From contig VTPC01002385.1 of assembly GCA_011009095.1 (NCBI GenBank), positions 60,705 through 124,704 on the forward strand: a stretch of 64,000 nucleotides of DNA, written 5' to 3'. This DNA comes from Ignelater luminosus. Taxonomy: Eukaryota > Arthropoda > Insecta > Coleoptera > Elateridae. The notes beneath the pieces were generated by a model. The model did no database searches. It was not told the origin of the DNA and saw nothing but the letters and a program-made list of their open reading frames with translations. Positions 1 to 12,973 of this stretch are shown here, one piece after another. The position numbers and the translations under genes are program-made. Each line of letters opens with the position of its first letter. Positions within the stretch are counted from its first letter, which is position 1.

Positions 1-3000
1 TTAAAACTAAATTTAAGTGTATTTAATTGTTATATTAATAGCAGCACGACTGTATTTAACAATCAATTAATAAATGAATAAATAATTATTGTTATTGACG
101 AAAAAAGCCTTAATAAATAAATAAAAATCTTTTTTTATTACATATGCACATGTGATGTTATGTTTACATAAACTTAGTTAATTGCTTTCATAACCAATTA
201 TTGTTCGAGAGTTTAGTTACGTTTTGTGTTTAAGTTGGTAACAAGTTGCACACCTACGTTCGTTGAGATTCTAATTATGTCGAAGTGCAAAATGTTTAAT
301 CTAATTGTGATTTTATTTACTTTGAAAAATCTCTCTTTTTTTGTTATTATTGCAAAAGTAATTTGTTAATTTAATTAAACTCTAAGTATTGGAAAATTTT
401 ATATTTTTTAGTTGCTGCAAATGAAAATTTAAAGCACTTCTGTTTAACATCCTTAAATTTCAATTTTTAGTATAACTCTAACAACTTTTTAAGTAAAAGT
501 ATAAATGGTTTCGATTTTAATCTTGCTATGAATAATTCACTTAACCTAAAACATGAATTTTGTTTTAAATTTAAGTTTCAGTTTAATTTCTATTGACATA
601 GTTGCATGCTTTTTTTATATACACAAATGCTGCATATAATAATTAATTCAATAATTAATTCAAATCTTATTAAATTTAATCACGCAGAACTGAATATATC
701 CAGGATCGTCCTGAGATTTTATTTTTCTGGAAGTTGGTTGGCAATTGCACTATTAGTTACACTACAAGAATAAAATTTAAATTATTTTTAAAACATTCCA
801 TGCAGCATCCATCATTATATTTTCCTGCGTTGCAAAAAGGAAATGAGCACTTCAACGTATATAAAAATAAATTATACAAAAAGTGGTCTATATTTGCTCT
901 TGTGGCCTACAATACAACTTTTGGTAGCGGAAGGTTATTGTAACGATGTTAGAACTGGGTGCTTCCCAAAGTATAATCAAACCACGACGGGTATACAAAC
1001 AGATTCCCCGTGTTTTGGGAAAAATTGGTTTGAAGTGTTTCATTTTTGCTTAAGGAATGTCTTGCTTAATGCCTGAAGAAATGCGGGCTATGGACTCTGT
1101 TTTGATCAAACTTCGAAGGTTAGTAGCGGTCCATATCAAAGATCTTTTTGCAGAGGTCTTAGCCTTTTAGCTAGTTTAGACAGCAAGGCACTGTGCTGTG
1201 GTAAAGTAGAGGAAGGTTTAGTAGCTAGTAGATTTTCAACTCTGCCTACAACTTTCACTTACTCATTTATGCCTTTTTAAATTCACGTTTTTAACATTTT
1301 CTAGTAAATCTAGCGGTTTTAAAATTTGCTTCAAGTGTTTTGCCCTCATTGCATCCATTTATTTGATCGATGTCTGATAGCTTGAGATTTATTGGTTTGG
1401 TTAACCACCGTTAACTATTTAAAGGAAAAATAATTTTGTAAAAACCTAAAACACGAGTTTAGATCTGTCCGTACAAGTATGGTTATCTGCTTGGTCGAAT
1501 TTACACTTATCTTTGTATAATTAACAGATGGCCAAAAAAATCTCTACATCAATTACGTTTACTGCGTTACTTATAAAATGTTTTATTGTGATAAAAGAGA
1601 ACAGTAGAACTATTATAATGCCCGTTTAATTTGTCTTTCTAAATTTTATTGTTTATCTCAATCGTGAAAGAAACAAATAGTAAACATTCAGAAATCAATC
1701 GTTAGCATTAATCCAAACCACCTAAATGCTGAAAACGTGGCGACAAAAAAGCTATTGTCAGTTAGGCTAGACCCCAGGACTATTGACCTGGCAATTCTAA
1801 TTATTTTAAAGTCATCGACGAAATTGTACCATGAGACGAAAACAGTGAAAAGTATGCGTAACGCAACAAAGACTTCACAGAAAGTATGTATTTAATGCAC
1901 TTTGTCTAAGAGTACGCTATTCAACCTTGTTAGAAAATTATCTTAAGTTTTCTAGAAATTTTTAAAATATAATGTGACAAAAAACCATTTTAATTTAGAT
2001 TGCACCAGATTGAACTAAGTGGTTGCCTTAGATGTGGGTAAAAACTTGCACAAGATAAACAACAATTAAGAAATATGATATATCACCGAAACACTGAATA
2101 ATCATTTAAATCTATGCTTTTTCGAAACATGCATCGTTTTCGAGTTAAATGGAATGTTCCGATTTTTAAATAAAACAACCAAACATGACTTTCTGAACTA
2201 TTAACAAGAATATTCTTTTTATTTTCTATTATTTAACTCCAACATTCTTGCAACAGTTCAAAAAGCAAAATCTCCGGCTTCTTCTTTCAAACACATGACA
2301 TAAAAGTAATTATATGAATCATTTTTCACTTTCATTTACGATCTTATGTCTGATCTTGTAGAAAAGTAATTTCATTGATTGGTAAGTAAAATACTAAAAC
2401 TTTTTATGTCTTTATCCGCCTACAATCATAAATCAACATAAATTGTTTGTATTAAATCTTCATTTATGCCTGCTGATTCATAAACTGTAAACAATACGCA
2501 CAAAAACTCAGTTATTTTGAAACAAACAATTTTATGAGAAACCAAGTTTTTTTGCTTTGATTAACTTTTTGCTTCATGACAAAAATTGAATTTTAGGCAT
2601 TGCTACTCTGAACATCAACACTACATTAGCTAATGTTCTAAATATATGGATTGTGAACTTGCGTATTTGAAGAGTAGGTAAGTTCAAATCTAAAACTAGA
2701 AATACTGGTAGTAGAAGTGAACGATCCTTGATAAGACTATTAAGACCGAACCATTCTTTGAAAGTGTGACGATTTCCAATCTCTTAAAAGAAAATTATTG
2801 ATATTATTAGATCCCATAACATTATTAATCGATTATCGTAAACTCCTACTACTTTTGTGTCTATATACCGTATTTACAACTCTAAATGTGTATTGTTTTC
2901 TTGGTGGCATAATGAAATTTCCCAATCTCCATTAACATCTATTCAAGATAAATTGTATTAATCAAGGCTAAAATGTTAATTGATTTTGCAAGTTAGTTAT

Positions 3001-5700
3001 TAGTTCCAATAAAGTACTTCTTTATCTTTCTAAAACTGATCACCTGAACCGATCTTCTTTAGATTATCAGCGATCTAACGCCTTTAGTACCTCTTTATAC
3101 AAGGATGTAGAGTTGTTGGTCGTTATGTTGTTGCAAGTTATTGTCATTATACTTCTGACTTCTTTGTTATTATTAAAACAATTTATAGTTCTCCATCCTA
3201 AGGCCGCCTTTTGTATTAGTCGAGTTTTCTGTTAGGCTTTTCCACATTCTTCCGAGTCTCTTCTTACAGTCGTGATGAAACTATTTGAAAGGATCTCGAA
3301 AGATTTTTAATATTACCTCCCGTCTTTTCTTGTAAACGTCAACTAAAACTGTTAGCTGTAATATTTTGCATTTATCAGCAAAAAATTCTTTTCGTTCTTT
3401 AACCTTGGCATTGTTAACGGTATTAAAGCAATGTAAACATTTTTATTGCAAAATCCGCATTGAAAAATGTCATTTTCTTAATCCAAATTTATAATTTACA
3501 CACTCAAAGTTTCATTGATTTATAGCAAACTTAAATTTTTAATTTCAGAACGCACTTAGTAGGCTTATCATAGTCTGAACGGTCATAAATCTCGAGACAA
3601 GTTACAGTACAGTTAACAGTTGATGGTAGTTTATGTCGATTTTTAAATTTGAAGCTTCCTTTCAATTTTTATTCGGTTTGACCTTTATCATTTTAGCAAG
3701 AAATGTAGCTAGTTAGTATGTCTGGGTTTTTGTGAATCGCGAAAGAGAGCGAGGCTGAAGAGTCACATAACCTTTTACAAGAAGGTTCCTTTCTGTTATA
3801 AAATCTTATGAATGAAACAAACTGTAATTATTATTACAAATAAAATTATCGATTTCAATTTTCTTAATGGAAAGTTTAATATGTAGAATTTCTAACGAAG
3901 ATTTGCACTTGTTAGTACTAATTAGTACTTGATATCCATCACGTCAACTTTGCAAATTAAACCCGATTAAACCTATTAAATTTTATCATTGGCTATAAAT
4001 AAATTAATTGAATTCAGTCGTGATTTTTATTACGGCTGGTTAAATATAAACTTTATTTAAAGGAACTTTTATTAAGTCTATTAATAAGATGAACATTGTA
4101 GATAATATGAAGAGTAGTGGTCCTATGATAGTTTCCTTAAAGAGCACAAGGATCTATCTGTATATTATAAAGAAATGTTCCATTAACATGTCCTCCTCCC
4201 AATATAATTCTATAACTTTAATTTAATTAATAATTTATAATAATACCAACAAATTTCTAGATTGTGTTACTTCTAAAGCTGAAACTAATATCAACTTAAT
4301 GGAATACGTTTCTGAAATTTTTCAGTTTCATTATTTTTTAATAGATGTTTTTGTAATCAGGGTGGTTTGAGGACGGCCGCTCATTTTAGTAATTCCAAAG
4401 CCTGAGAAAATGGAGACGTCAGCGTCTCAGCAACGGATGTTTAGAGACATATAAACGGAGCTAAGAAGCAGCCATTTCCAAAAAAAATTTAGGAATCAAG
4501 TTTGCGATGTGTGGTGGAATTTAATTTATGAGAACAATAAAGGTATTTTGATCTTGCTTTTCAAGCCTTCTAAAAAATTCTTTTGAAAGTCAGTGTGTTT
4601 ATTTAATTACGCTGTTGAGTTAGAACCCAAACGATAATAGCTTCCCACAGTTTTGATATCATACCAAACACCAAACAAGAGCAATTCAAGAATAGTTGAA
4701 GAAAAAAACTGTAAAATGTGATGAGAGCAACCGTCCTATAGTAGAATATGTAAGGATGCCTAATATAGGAGAAACTTTGGTTTGATTCCTTGCCAGAATA
4801 TAAACGGGAAGAAAAGATAAACGATTTTTTCTGAAAAATCTTCCTAAATAAGGACATTTTGAAGAACATTTTTCATTCAAACCAAAACGGAGAACAAACG
4901 GATCAAAGTTCGAGAATTTCAATTTTTGCAAAAGCTTTTCAAAACGTTATGGAAAACCTGTAGACAGATTTTGATATACAGGATGTATCTTTAAGATGCT
5001 TGCTAACATTAAAGGCCATTTTCTGGGAACCATGAGGATAAACGGCTTTTATGGGCATAGGTAAACAAATGTTTCCTTTACAAGAAGGAATTACCTAAAT
5101 GAGAATAGAAGACGATGGTAACAAATAAATTTGAAATTTTCTCTTCGAGCAGCAACATGTTCTGCACAGCATCTTCTCTTAGGTAGCTTCAAAATAATAA
5201 AATATTCTTGTTTACTGTTTTTGACTAAATATGTTGACTGCGAATCAGCTCGCAGTTGACGGTGTTTCATAGACGCCAACTACGAGTTATCTGGTTAAAC
5301 GTTACCTGGGCTGCAACGCTTGATACGAGCATACTCATAGGTCATAGCACATACATGCAAATGATGAATAGTGAGCGTCTGGAATAAGATTAAGGGATCA
5401 TCACGGTGTCAAAGTATGAATCATTAATTTGTAAAAGAAAAATACCGAAATCAAAATGATGGCGTTGGGGCAGGGTTGCTGATGATCTGACTCACATCTC
5501 ACTGTATAAATAATACACGACGATCCAACGGTTGATAGTTATGTAAACAAAGTTTTATTTTCTTGTCTTTCTGGTATAGAAAACGGAAGTTGAGTTGAAG
5601 TTTTTCTGATGCTAATAAACTAGTGATAACGAGTCAGTATTTTCAAATTTGACTTATTATTTGCTTTATGCTAATGGTTGTTGTTGAAGTCGTTGTTCTT
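1..5700. other. AT-rich non-coding DNA
   Basis: No gene, RNA gene or clear repeat is visible here. The short openings (77 codons at 843-1076; 88 and 81 codons overlapping on the - strand at 4603-4931) have no family motif, no splice signals around them and overlap in competing frames, so they are treated as chance. Base composition is that of insect intron or intergenic DNA, with many A/T runs. Given the bestrophin exon far downstream, this may be intron or upstream flank; the sequence alone cannot decide. Confidence 0.6.
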
Positions 5701-5723
5701 CTCGTCATCACGACACAAGCGAA

Positions 5724-5790
5724 TGACTCAATTGAGTCGGGTCAATGAGTCAACTCAGCTAGATGAGTTAGAGTTAATGAGTTAACTCAA
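5724..5790. promoter_or_regulatory. Cluster of AP-1-like words
   Basis: Two perfect AP-1/TRE heptamers, TGACTCA at 5724-5730 and TGAGTCA at 5746-5752, lie 22 bp apart. Around them are further half-matching words (ttgagtc, aactcag, gatgagtt, gagttaactcaac). The words also read as a degenerate short tandem or palindromic repeat, so the cluster may be simple-sequence drift rather than an enhancer. No promoter or transcription start is visible nearby. Confidence 0.25.
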
Positions 5791-6274
5791 CAGCCAAAAC
5801 TGCTCTGCCGTACTCGTTCTGAAATTTTTAATAGTTGAGAATAGTGCTCAGTGTGCTCTTAGAAAACTTGTGGAAAATTATACAGCAGGTTTTAAGATTG
5901 TGATCCGTTCATTCAAGTAATCTAGCTTTTTTGATCCAACGACTGAGACGTAGTATTGGAAAATTCAACGTTCAGTAATAACCTGATGATCGATAATGAC
6001 ATTATGACAATGATGGAAGGCCCACACCAAGAATATGGCACAAAAATCAACTATCGGGTGTGGTTTTACACCTCTTTGGAGTTTGACAACACCTTAAAAG
6101 CAGATACTGTATATCTCACTCCACTTTGCTTATAACCAATTAACAGGCGACTGAAACACCAGCTAGCAACAATGCTACCAAAAAGAATTTAGTTTAAACT
6201 TTAGGGATATCAGGTTTCGAGAGTCTTTAGAGTCCTTTGCGAATTATTTTGGTAGAGACAAATAGACTGATAGA

Positions 6275-6354
6275 TGTCTTTCAGGGTTTTTGAGATATCG
6301 GAACGGGGTGTAAAGTCTTTCAGGGTTTTTGAGATATCGGAACGAGGTGTAAAG
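6275..6354. repeat. Two-copy 40-bp tandem repeat
   Basis: A 40-bp unit beginning gtctttcagggtttttgag occurs at 6275-6314 and again at 6315-6354. The copies are head to tail with no spacer and appear to differ at only one position (acggggtg versus acgaggtg). The near-identity suggests a recent local duplication. It creates a repeated peptide in the - strand opening over 6244-6450, which is not otherwise gene-like. Confidence 0.9.
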
Positions 6355-9300
6355 ATTGCGCCCATTTTGTGAATTTAAACCTAAACGTGGGACAATAAAG
6401 ACTGATTGAGTATTGCAGTGAGAATGTCGGAATTTGCTCAAAATCTCCAAGGTGCGTTGGTTACTATCTCCATGCTTATTTTATAAAATGACAAGTTTCT
6501 TCTAGACAAGGCAATTTAAAAACATTTTGTGTCATTTTTCTTGATGTTTAAAATCTTGTACGTTACTAGTGCTTTTAGTATGTCACATTTCTTTGGTACC
6601 TCATGTAAAAAATATTCCTCGTCCGATGAGAAAAAGTTGAAGACCTGTTCAATATTTTAGAAGAATAATATTTGTTGCACAATGAGGAACAATGAAATCT
6701 TCAATCGATTCCATAGATACATTTACAAGATCTACTTGATGATCTTTGATCCAATTCACGATTTTTGATCTATTAGTACTAATTACATGTTAATCAATGG
6801 GATTAACCTTCTGAAAATTGCGCCAGGCAGAATTTTGGAAACGCTTACTGGAATCCAAATTGATAACTTCCGATCTCCAATGAAAGATCAGAAGCTGAAT
6901 ATGGAGAAAATCTTCTTGCTTACGACTCGAGTACAGTAGATAGATATTGTGGGAAATTCTGGAAAGCTTGTAGAAGTCATTCAATGACTTTTGGCAGGTA
7001 GAACCCGTGGCAAGAATATTTTTTTTGCGTATCTTTTGTATATTGAAAGTGTACGAAGGGGTTCAACTAGTTTTATTTACTAGACTTTCAATATTTGTAT
7101 TTATCTAGACTAGATTGACTTAATTCAAGTTTAATGAAAGTCCTTAGTGATACTAGTAATGCATTTTAATAATTAATTTATCACGATTGACGTCATTGAT
7201 CATTATCAACTTAGATTTAATTTATAATAGGAAGTAATAATTGCACTTGAGTTTTTTAAAAAAATGCCTCTTCCCTCTTTACATTAATTTATATCTTTAA
7301 AGGTCAACTATTTGGTGGTATCAAAGAAAAACATTTCACTAAAAATTCTTTCCGATGTTTTCTTCAAATTCCTGTCGATGATACGTCCTTGGATCTTGTG
7401 AAAGAGCTTTGGGTGTATCCAATTATAACGGTTAGTGTGTGTACAGTTTATTCCGTTTACTTTTATAAGTGGAATTTAACGATTTCATTAGCGTTTGTGT
7501 AAATATTATTTTAGATTCTAAATATACATTTATTAGGACTAATTATCTGGTCGTTTAAGAGATAATCTAACTACATTTTTTTTTCTAAAAGCATCAACAA
7601 TAATAGGTAATGATCCGATACAGTTTATATTGTAGCTGGCTTAATATTAGCAGGAAAAAACTTGAATTTTATGTTGTAATATTACTATTTTTATGAAACG
7701 TTCACGTTACGTTCACATATCTTGATTATGTAGACTGTCAACTTCTTCAGCACATACGTAGTAAATTCTATAAAATACTTTCATCATCATAAAATATTCA
7801 TGATGTCTGATAGATATGTAGCACTGTTCTGTGGAATGCTGCAATAGTGAATAATAGAACAAGTTACAATTGAATAATGTTATTATAAAAAAAAAGCCTG
7901 AATCATTTTACCATATTTGCAATACCAATAAGGAAATTCACCGTTTTTCTTTGTTATTGTTTATAACTAATTTCTGTAAAGCTATTTTTATTTTCTCAAT
8001 AGTACAATTTCGAAGATACTTTTTGAATTACCATTGTACTAAGCTACAGTAATTTTTTTCTTCTGTCACAAGAAAATTGATTTACCTGTCTTAACAAAAA
8101 TTTAAATTGCTGTAATTTTGCCTCATAAGTTAAGTTATATAGATGTCAACTGTCTCATAATATGATTACGCATTCCATTGCATTTTTATTTTTACTACTT
8201 ACTGTGTTGTGGAATCTCATCTTCACGATATTATTCACGTTAAACCTACTTTTGGGAATATTATGGCATTCCTGAAAATAGATCCTACTAAATGTTTTAT
8301 TAAAAAGCTTTGGAATTCTGTGGTTTCCATTAAAAAAGATTTTTTTTAAATTTTCGAACGTCATACGTAGTGGGAAAATCTGTCCCGTCGTTGTATTCAC
8401 TGGTAATGACCCTGCGAAAATTCCTGGTAACCGATTTCATTATTTCGACGAAAAAAGATTAGTTGAAATTTAGAGAAAATGGCAGCTTCTGAATTTTACT
8501 GGAAAAATAGAAAATTGCCAAATTTTGTTTAAGTTGTCTGCTTAGTCAAAACAAGAAGTTTTCTTGTCCAAAAGTGTGCAGATCTTTAGAAAGGCTTACC
8601 ACAACAAAGAGGGTTAATGCGAAAGTGGACTAGCCACAGTTGGAGTTGAAGACATCTTTTGGGGCAACAGATTACGTCAGCTCTAATATTAGGGGTTAAG
8701 AGACATAAAAAGCGAGCTGTTGAAAAGCATATATAACTGAGTTCAATCTGCAAAGCTAAATGGCTAGTAAACAGGACCTGCAGAATTTCAAGTTTACTAA
8801 TTGGGGTCTTCACATTCACTCTAAAACCACACCTGTCGCTCAAAGGTATAGAGCAGGAAAATTGATGTTTAAGGCCTTCGGTAGTCGTAGAGATAATTGA
8901 GAAAAAGCCTATGAAAGCCTATGTTTTGATTTTGGCCTTCTTAGAGTACTACATCATCTGTAATTTTAAATCTATTGGTTGCTAACAAAGCTACAATTAA
9001 TTTATTACTCAGAATCTTGACAATTTGAAATTTAAATAAATGGTTGACGGGTACATACCAGAATCTGAGCATTTGATCAATCGATTACCATCGTAGTTCA
9101 TTGTTGATTTTTTCTTCCAGGAAAACAATGACCTTTTTAAAATTTATTTGCTGCTCTTAAACAGTCACTACAGTGAACGTAAATGAAGTGGTGACGAATA
9201 GTCCAAAAATTGAGATGTTGCCATATTGGATGATGAAACTGGAAGTGTTAGCTGTAGATGATAAATGTTTGGAATTGGAATGAATCGTAGTGGTGATGGG

Positions 9301-12300
9301 TAGAAGAAATTTGCTACAAGTAGTTGAATGGTAGTGTTGAATTGATTGAAGAAGGATGAATTGATGGTAGTAGATGACGAGATTAATTTACAGATTTCCG
9401 ACTTGCTGACAAGAGCAGATTTTAGGTTTTTTAGCCTCTAACTAGATACCTGTATAAGAAAATATAGGTAGACGTAGAAATTGTAAATTATAGGCTACAT
9501 AAACTTTGCAATCTTTATTTAGTAATTTTACAGCAATGTTAAAAATTATTTAGCTTTTAATTTCTACCTGAAAACATGTCCGAAGAATTTGACAAGCTTT
9601 AAAAAAACCATAAAATCTGACAAACAAGTAAACAACAGTATTTCATATAAAAGATAAGAAGTTACGTGTCGTACCTTGTGGACGAATGATTAAAGCGTAA
9701 TGTTGAAATCAGCGAATTTGTCGATTTCGTTATAGATGATTGAAACAATTGACGTAACCTATTTTTTTAGCATTACATATTATGAAATTTGCATTCACTT
9801 TATGTAATCATAATCCGTGAAGGTTCATCACGTTTGGAAAAATGCAACTCTTAATGATAAGTGGAAGTTTTAATAAATAACACGCAAAAGCAGCATTGTT
9901 TCTACTTACGTTAGTACCAAAATTGATTTAATTAATGTTTATCTTGTCGTCTATGAAAGAAATATTTAAACAGTTTAGAAAGTAATTTGGTGAATTTAAA
10001 ATGACATTTAATTATTTAATTGCAAGTGACTATAATGATTAATTTTAATAGTAACTTTTGCTACTACATACGTTAGTTTCTTACTTAAGTGTGGATTGTA
10101 TTATATTAAAAATAAAATGAAAACTTGTCATTTCTTCTAAGAACCTCACTTTTTATGTGTAATTGTACTGAAAAACCTTAGTTAAGGTTAATTAATTTTA
10201 CTAGTGTAACTAAACATCATTAGAAGGCCTATGAGTTTATAATGGAAAAGCAAGAATCTTATGTTCCTATCAAGTTAGTGTTATATTCGTTTGTTTTGCA
10301 GTAATGTTAACTGCAGAATGCAGATTACTTTTCAAGATTGTTCATACTACTGCTATTTATATTAGAAATATGAGAAGATGCACAATAAACCACATTTTTT
10401 TTTGTTGTTATAATGAGCAGATTAGAACTTACTTTTATAATTTTGTTTTGATCACTTTGCTTTCAGAATCGTCCTTCAGTGGTACTTACAGTATTGTGTA
10501 ACCTCAAACAAGTTTCATTTCTTTTATGGTCGACAGTTTAATTAATTTGATATTTTTGTTTTGTTTTTTATAGTATAATCTATTTTGCTTATAATAAGCT
10601 GATTGCATATTCTAAACTGTTTTCTTATTTAGTTCTAGCTAGAGGGTAAATCTTTACAATTCAGATCGTATGTATGCATTTTTAATGCAAAATTATCTTT
10701 GTCAGTGTTTGTTTCTACAGAGATATCCTCATCATTTTTTCTTCTAAATAATCATCTGAACTGCCAGTCGACATCAAGGACGATTGAGGCTTGGTTGCTC
10801 AGACTAGGACAAGACCTAAGTCAATTAAAAATCTTTCTTTTGATATTATCTGATCGAGGCACTCCTTTTGGCATGGCTTAAGTGCTGCCCAAAGATCAGA
10901 GTATAAGCTAAATCAGCGGAAATATAAGTAGAAATTCTGGAAATGTTGATTGAAAGATGAAAATCATAGCAAAAGCTGAATGGCATTGAAAAATTACGAT
11001 GGAATGCATTTGAGTAGAAGAGAATAGATTCCAAGACTTAAAGAAAGAAAGCATCTGTCAAGTTTTTATCTACTACACTTAACAGAAATCCGCACATCTT
11101 ATTAGGAAGATTTAGGCAAGTCTGTATACTTTTCAAACCAATTGAGAATTCCCAAAAAGAATATTTCAAGTGATTTGTAACGGAGCAGAGGAAATCTGCT
11201 TGAAGAATTCAGATTTTAAAAAATGTTATGTATTTGATGACTACTTCGAACATAAATTGTATATACATAGGTACAACTGCATTATTTCTGTGCAATTTGA
11301 GTTTGCAAATAGATAGACTTCTTATCTAACTTAGTCTTATCCTGAAACAAGACATCCTATTGTACAAATCTTCAGGAAGAATAATTTGAAAAAAGCGTCA
11401 TTCGGGATTCCAACACATCAGCTTTTTCATGCCATTTTTCTTAAGGGATTAGAGCAATAGTGTTCTCTCTAGTTAACATCCTGTTTATTTGTTAAATTGT
11501 AATCTTCCACAAACTTCTGGGCGCTTTATGTGAAATCAGGTAAATCTTCCTCTAAACCTTTAGTCTGTTTTCGGTAGGAAAAGGCTTATTGTTCTTGCTA
11601 GGTGTTCTCCTTTTCTGAAATAGCTACAGAGTTACAACTAAGCTGATTATAATATGGATCGATTTTCCAATTGTCGTCTCTGTCGTCGCTTAGTTTAGAT
11701 TTAGATCCGACAGATTGCTCTCTAGTAATTTAGAGAGTTCTTTATCACTTAGTGGTCATTTAGAAGCCATTTTTGCAAATAAAACTGTAGGTTCTTACGC
11801 CAAAAGCTAAAAAATTAAATTAAATTTTTTAAAAACTGTAGTTTTATGGATTTTGCAGTGACTCTTTTCATAAAAGCCGCTTAAGCCATTAACAGATCTT
11901 CTTTCTTTCGGTTCATAATAAATCTAGATCTTGTATTTTACATTTGAATTGCGTGACTACAATTATCGTAGTTTTACGTATCTACAATTCAGAGCTTTTT
12001 CTCTAAAGCTGGATAGCAAGTTTACAGACTGCTGCAATCGTCCTCTTTATTCCATTACGGAAAAAATGGTTTCGACGTGAACACTTACCACTAAAACTAT
12101 ATCGGCATTTGAAGATCATCATCTTCGTCGTTATCAAGTTATTATATTCCATATTCGTGGTTGATCAATTTCTTTATCTCTGGGTCATTCTTAATTCTTC
12201 AGATTGCTTTGATCTTAGTCAAATTATCTTAATTTCCTTTGCTTGTCGCGGAGCTGTATTATCTGGCTCTGATTCTACTATTAGGCTGCTGGAAACCTGT

Positions 12301-12626
12301 TATTATTATTACAAAGTTAAAAATCTTGAAGAACCAACAGTGATGGAAAATGAATAAATTAATAAAAATGAAGACTGATCGCTAGTATAGCTCATTTGCT
12401 TTTCTGCTTGTATCTGTGATATTGCTTTTCTCTCTTATTTTGCTACTTTTTGCCACTATATGTCCTGGAGGATAATTTCTTCTTGAGAATCTCAACTCTA
12501 CCTAATTAAATGCAATGGAAAAGTTTGAATGAAACAAGAGATTTCTTGAGTCTTTCAGAATCTGCAAATGATGTTATTTGCTTTCTTAACCAAGTGCACG
12601 GTAATTATTTGGTTATTTGATTACAT
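6355..12626. other. AT-rich non-coding DNA
   Basis: No supported gene. A somewhat GC-richer patch at about 8580-8850 contains an 85-codon - strand opening with several cysteines, but no family pattern was recognised. A purine- and TG-rich stretch near 9190-9390 (many gaatg, gtagt and gatg words) looks like degenerate simple sequence. A weak cag/gtaaat word near 11538 lacks a pyrimidine tract and is not called as a splice site. Confidence 0.55.
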
Positions 12627-12739
12627 GATCGTTCTCGCTTTTTTGTGGTTCCTTTAGTGGAATAGACGAATACCAAAACAGTAACTTTCAAGATTTGATT
12701 ATCCCTTATCGCGTACTTCGTTCTTGTTGGAAATTCCTT
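12627..12739 (+). repeat. SINE body, headless first copy
   Basis: This 113-bp segment is repeated with only scattered differences 233 bp downstream (12860-12973). It begins gatcgttctc and ends ttggaaattcctt. In this copy no tRNA-like head precedes the body. The pair therefore looks like a partial tandem duplicate of a SINE body, or the end of a 5'-truncated insertion next to a fuller one. Confidence 0.75.
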
Positions 12740-12789
12740 CTCTCTTACCTTATCTCCCTCTAGACCACATTCTGCATTCATGCAACCTC

Positions 12790-12973
12790 ATAAACAAGAG
12801 GCGTAATTGAGCGGTTAACGCTCTAGATTTGGAAAGACCAAGGTTCGAATCTTCAAACCGATCGTTCTCACTTTTCTGTGGTTTGCTTTAGTGGAATAGG
12901 CGAATACCAAAACAGTAACTTTCAAACTTTGATTATCTCTTATTGCGTACTTCGTTCTTGTTGGAAATTCCTT
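12790..12973 (+). mobile_element. tRNA-derived SINE-like element
   Basis: The head (about 12795-12857) resembles a tRNA gene. A box-A-like segment, taattgagcgg, is at 12804-12814. A good box B, ggttcgaatct (consensus GGTTCGANTCC), is at 12842-12852, with normal internal promoter spacing. The cloverleaf is incomplete and no gene-like acceptor stem is visible, so this is not called as a functional tRNA. It is joined directly to a 114-bp body at 12860-12973 that is a second copy of 12627-12739. A tRNA head plus unrelated body is the usual SINE plan, transcribed by RNA polymerase III and moved by a partner LINE. The family is not identified; a decayed tRNA pseudogene is the alternative. Confidence 0.6.

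Noticed and set aside
2660-2690. tag/gtaagt near 2673 as another ratchet or donor site
   Set aside because: The upstream bases are purine-rich with no pyrimidine tract or branch point, unlike the site at 19596.
12795-12857. A functional tRNA gene at the box A/box B site
   Set aside because: A full cloverleaf with acceptor stem and anticodon arm could not be drawn, and the segment is fused to a repeated body, which fits a SINE.
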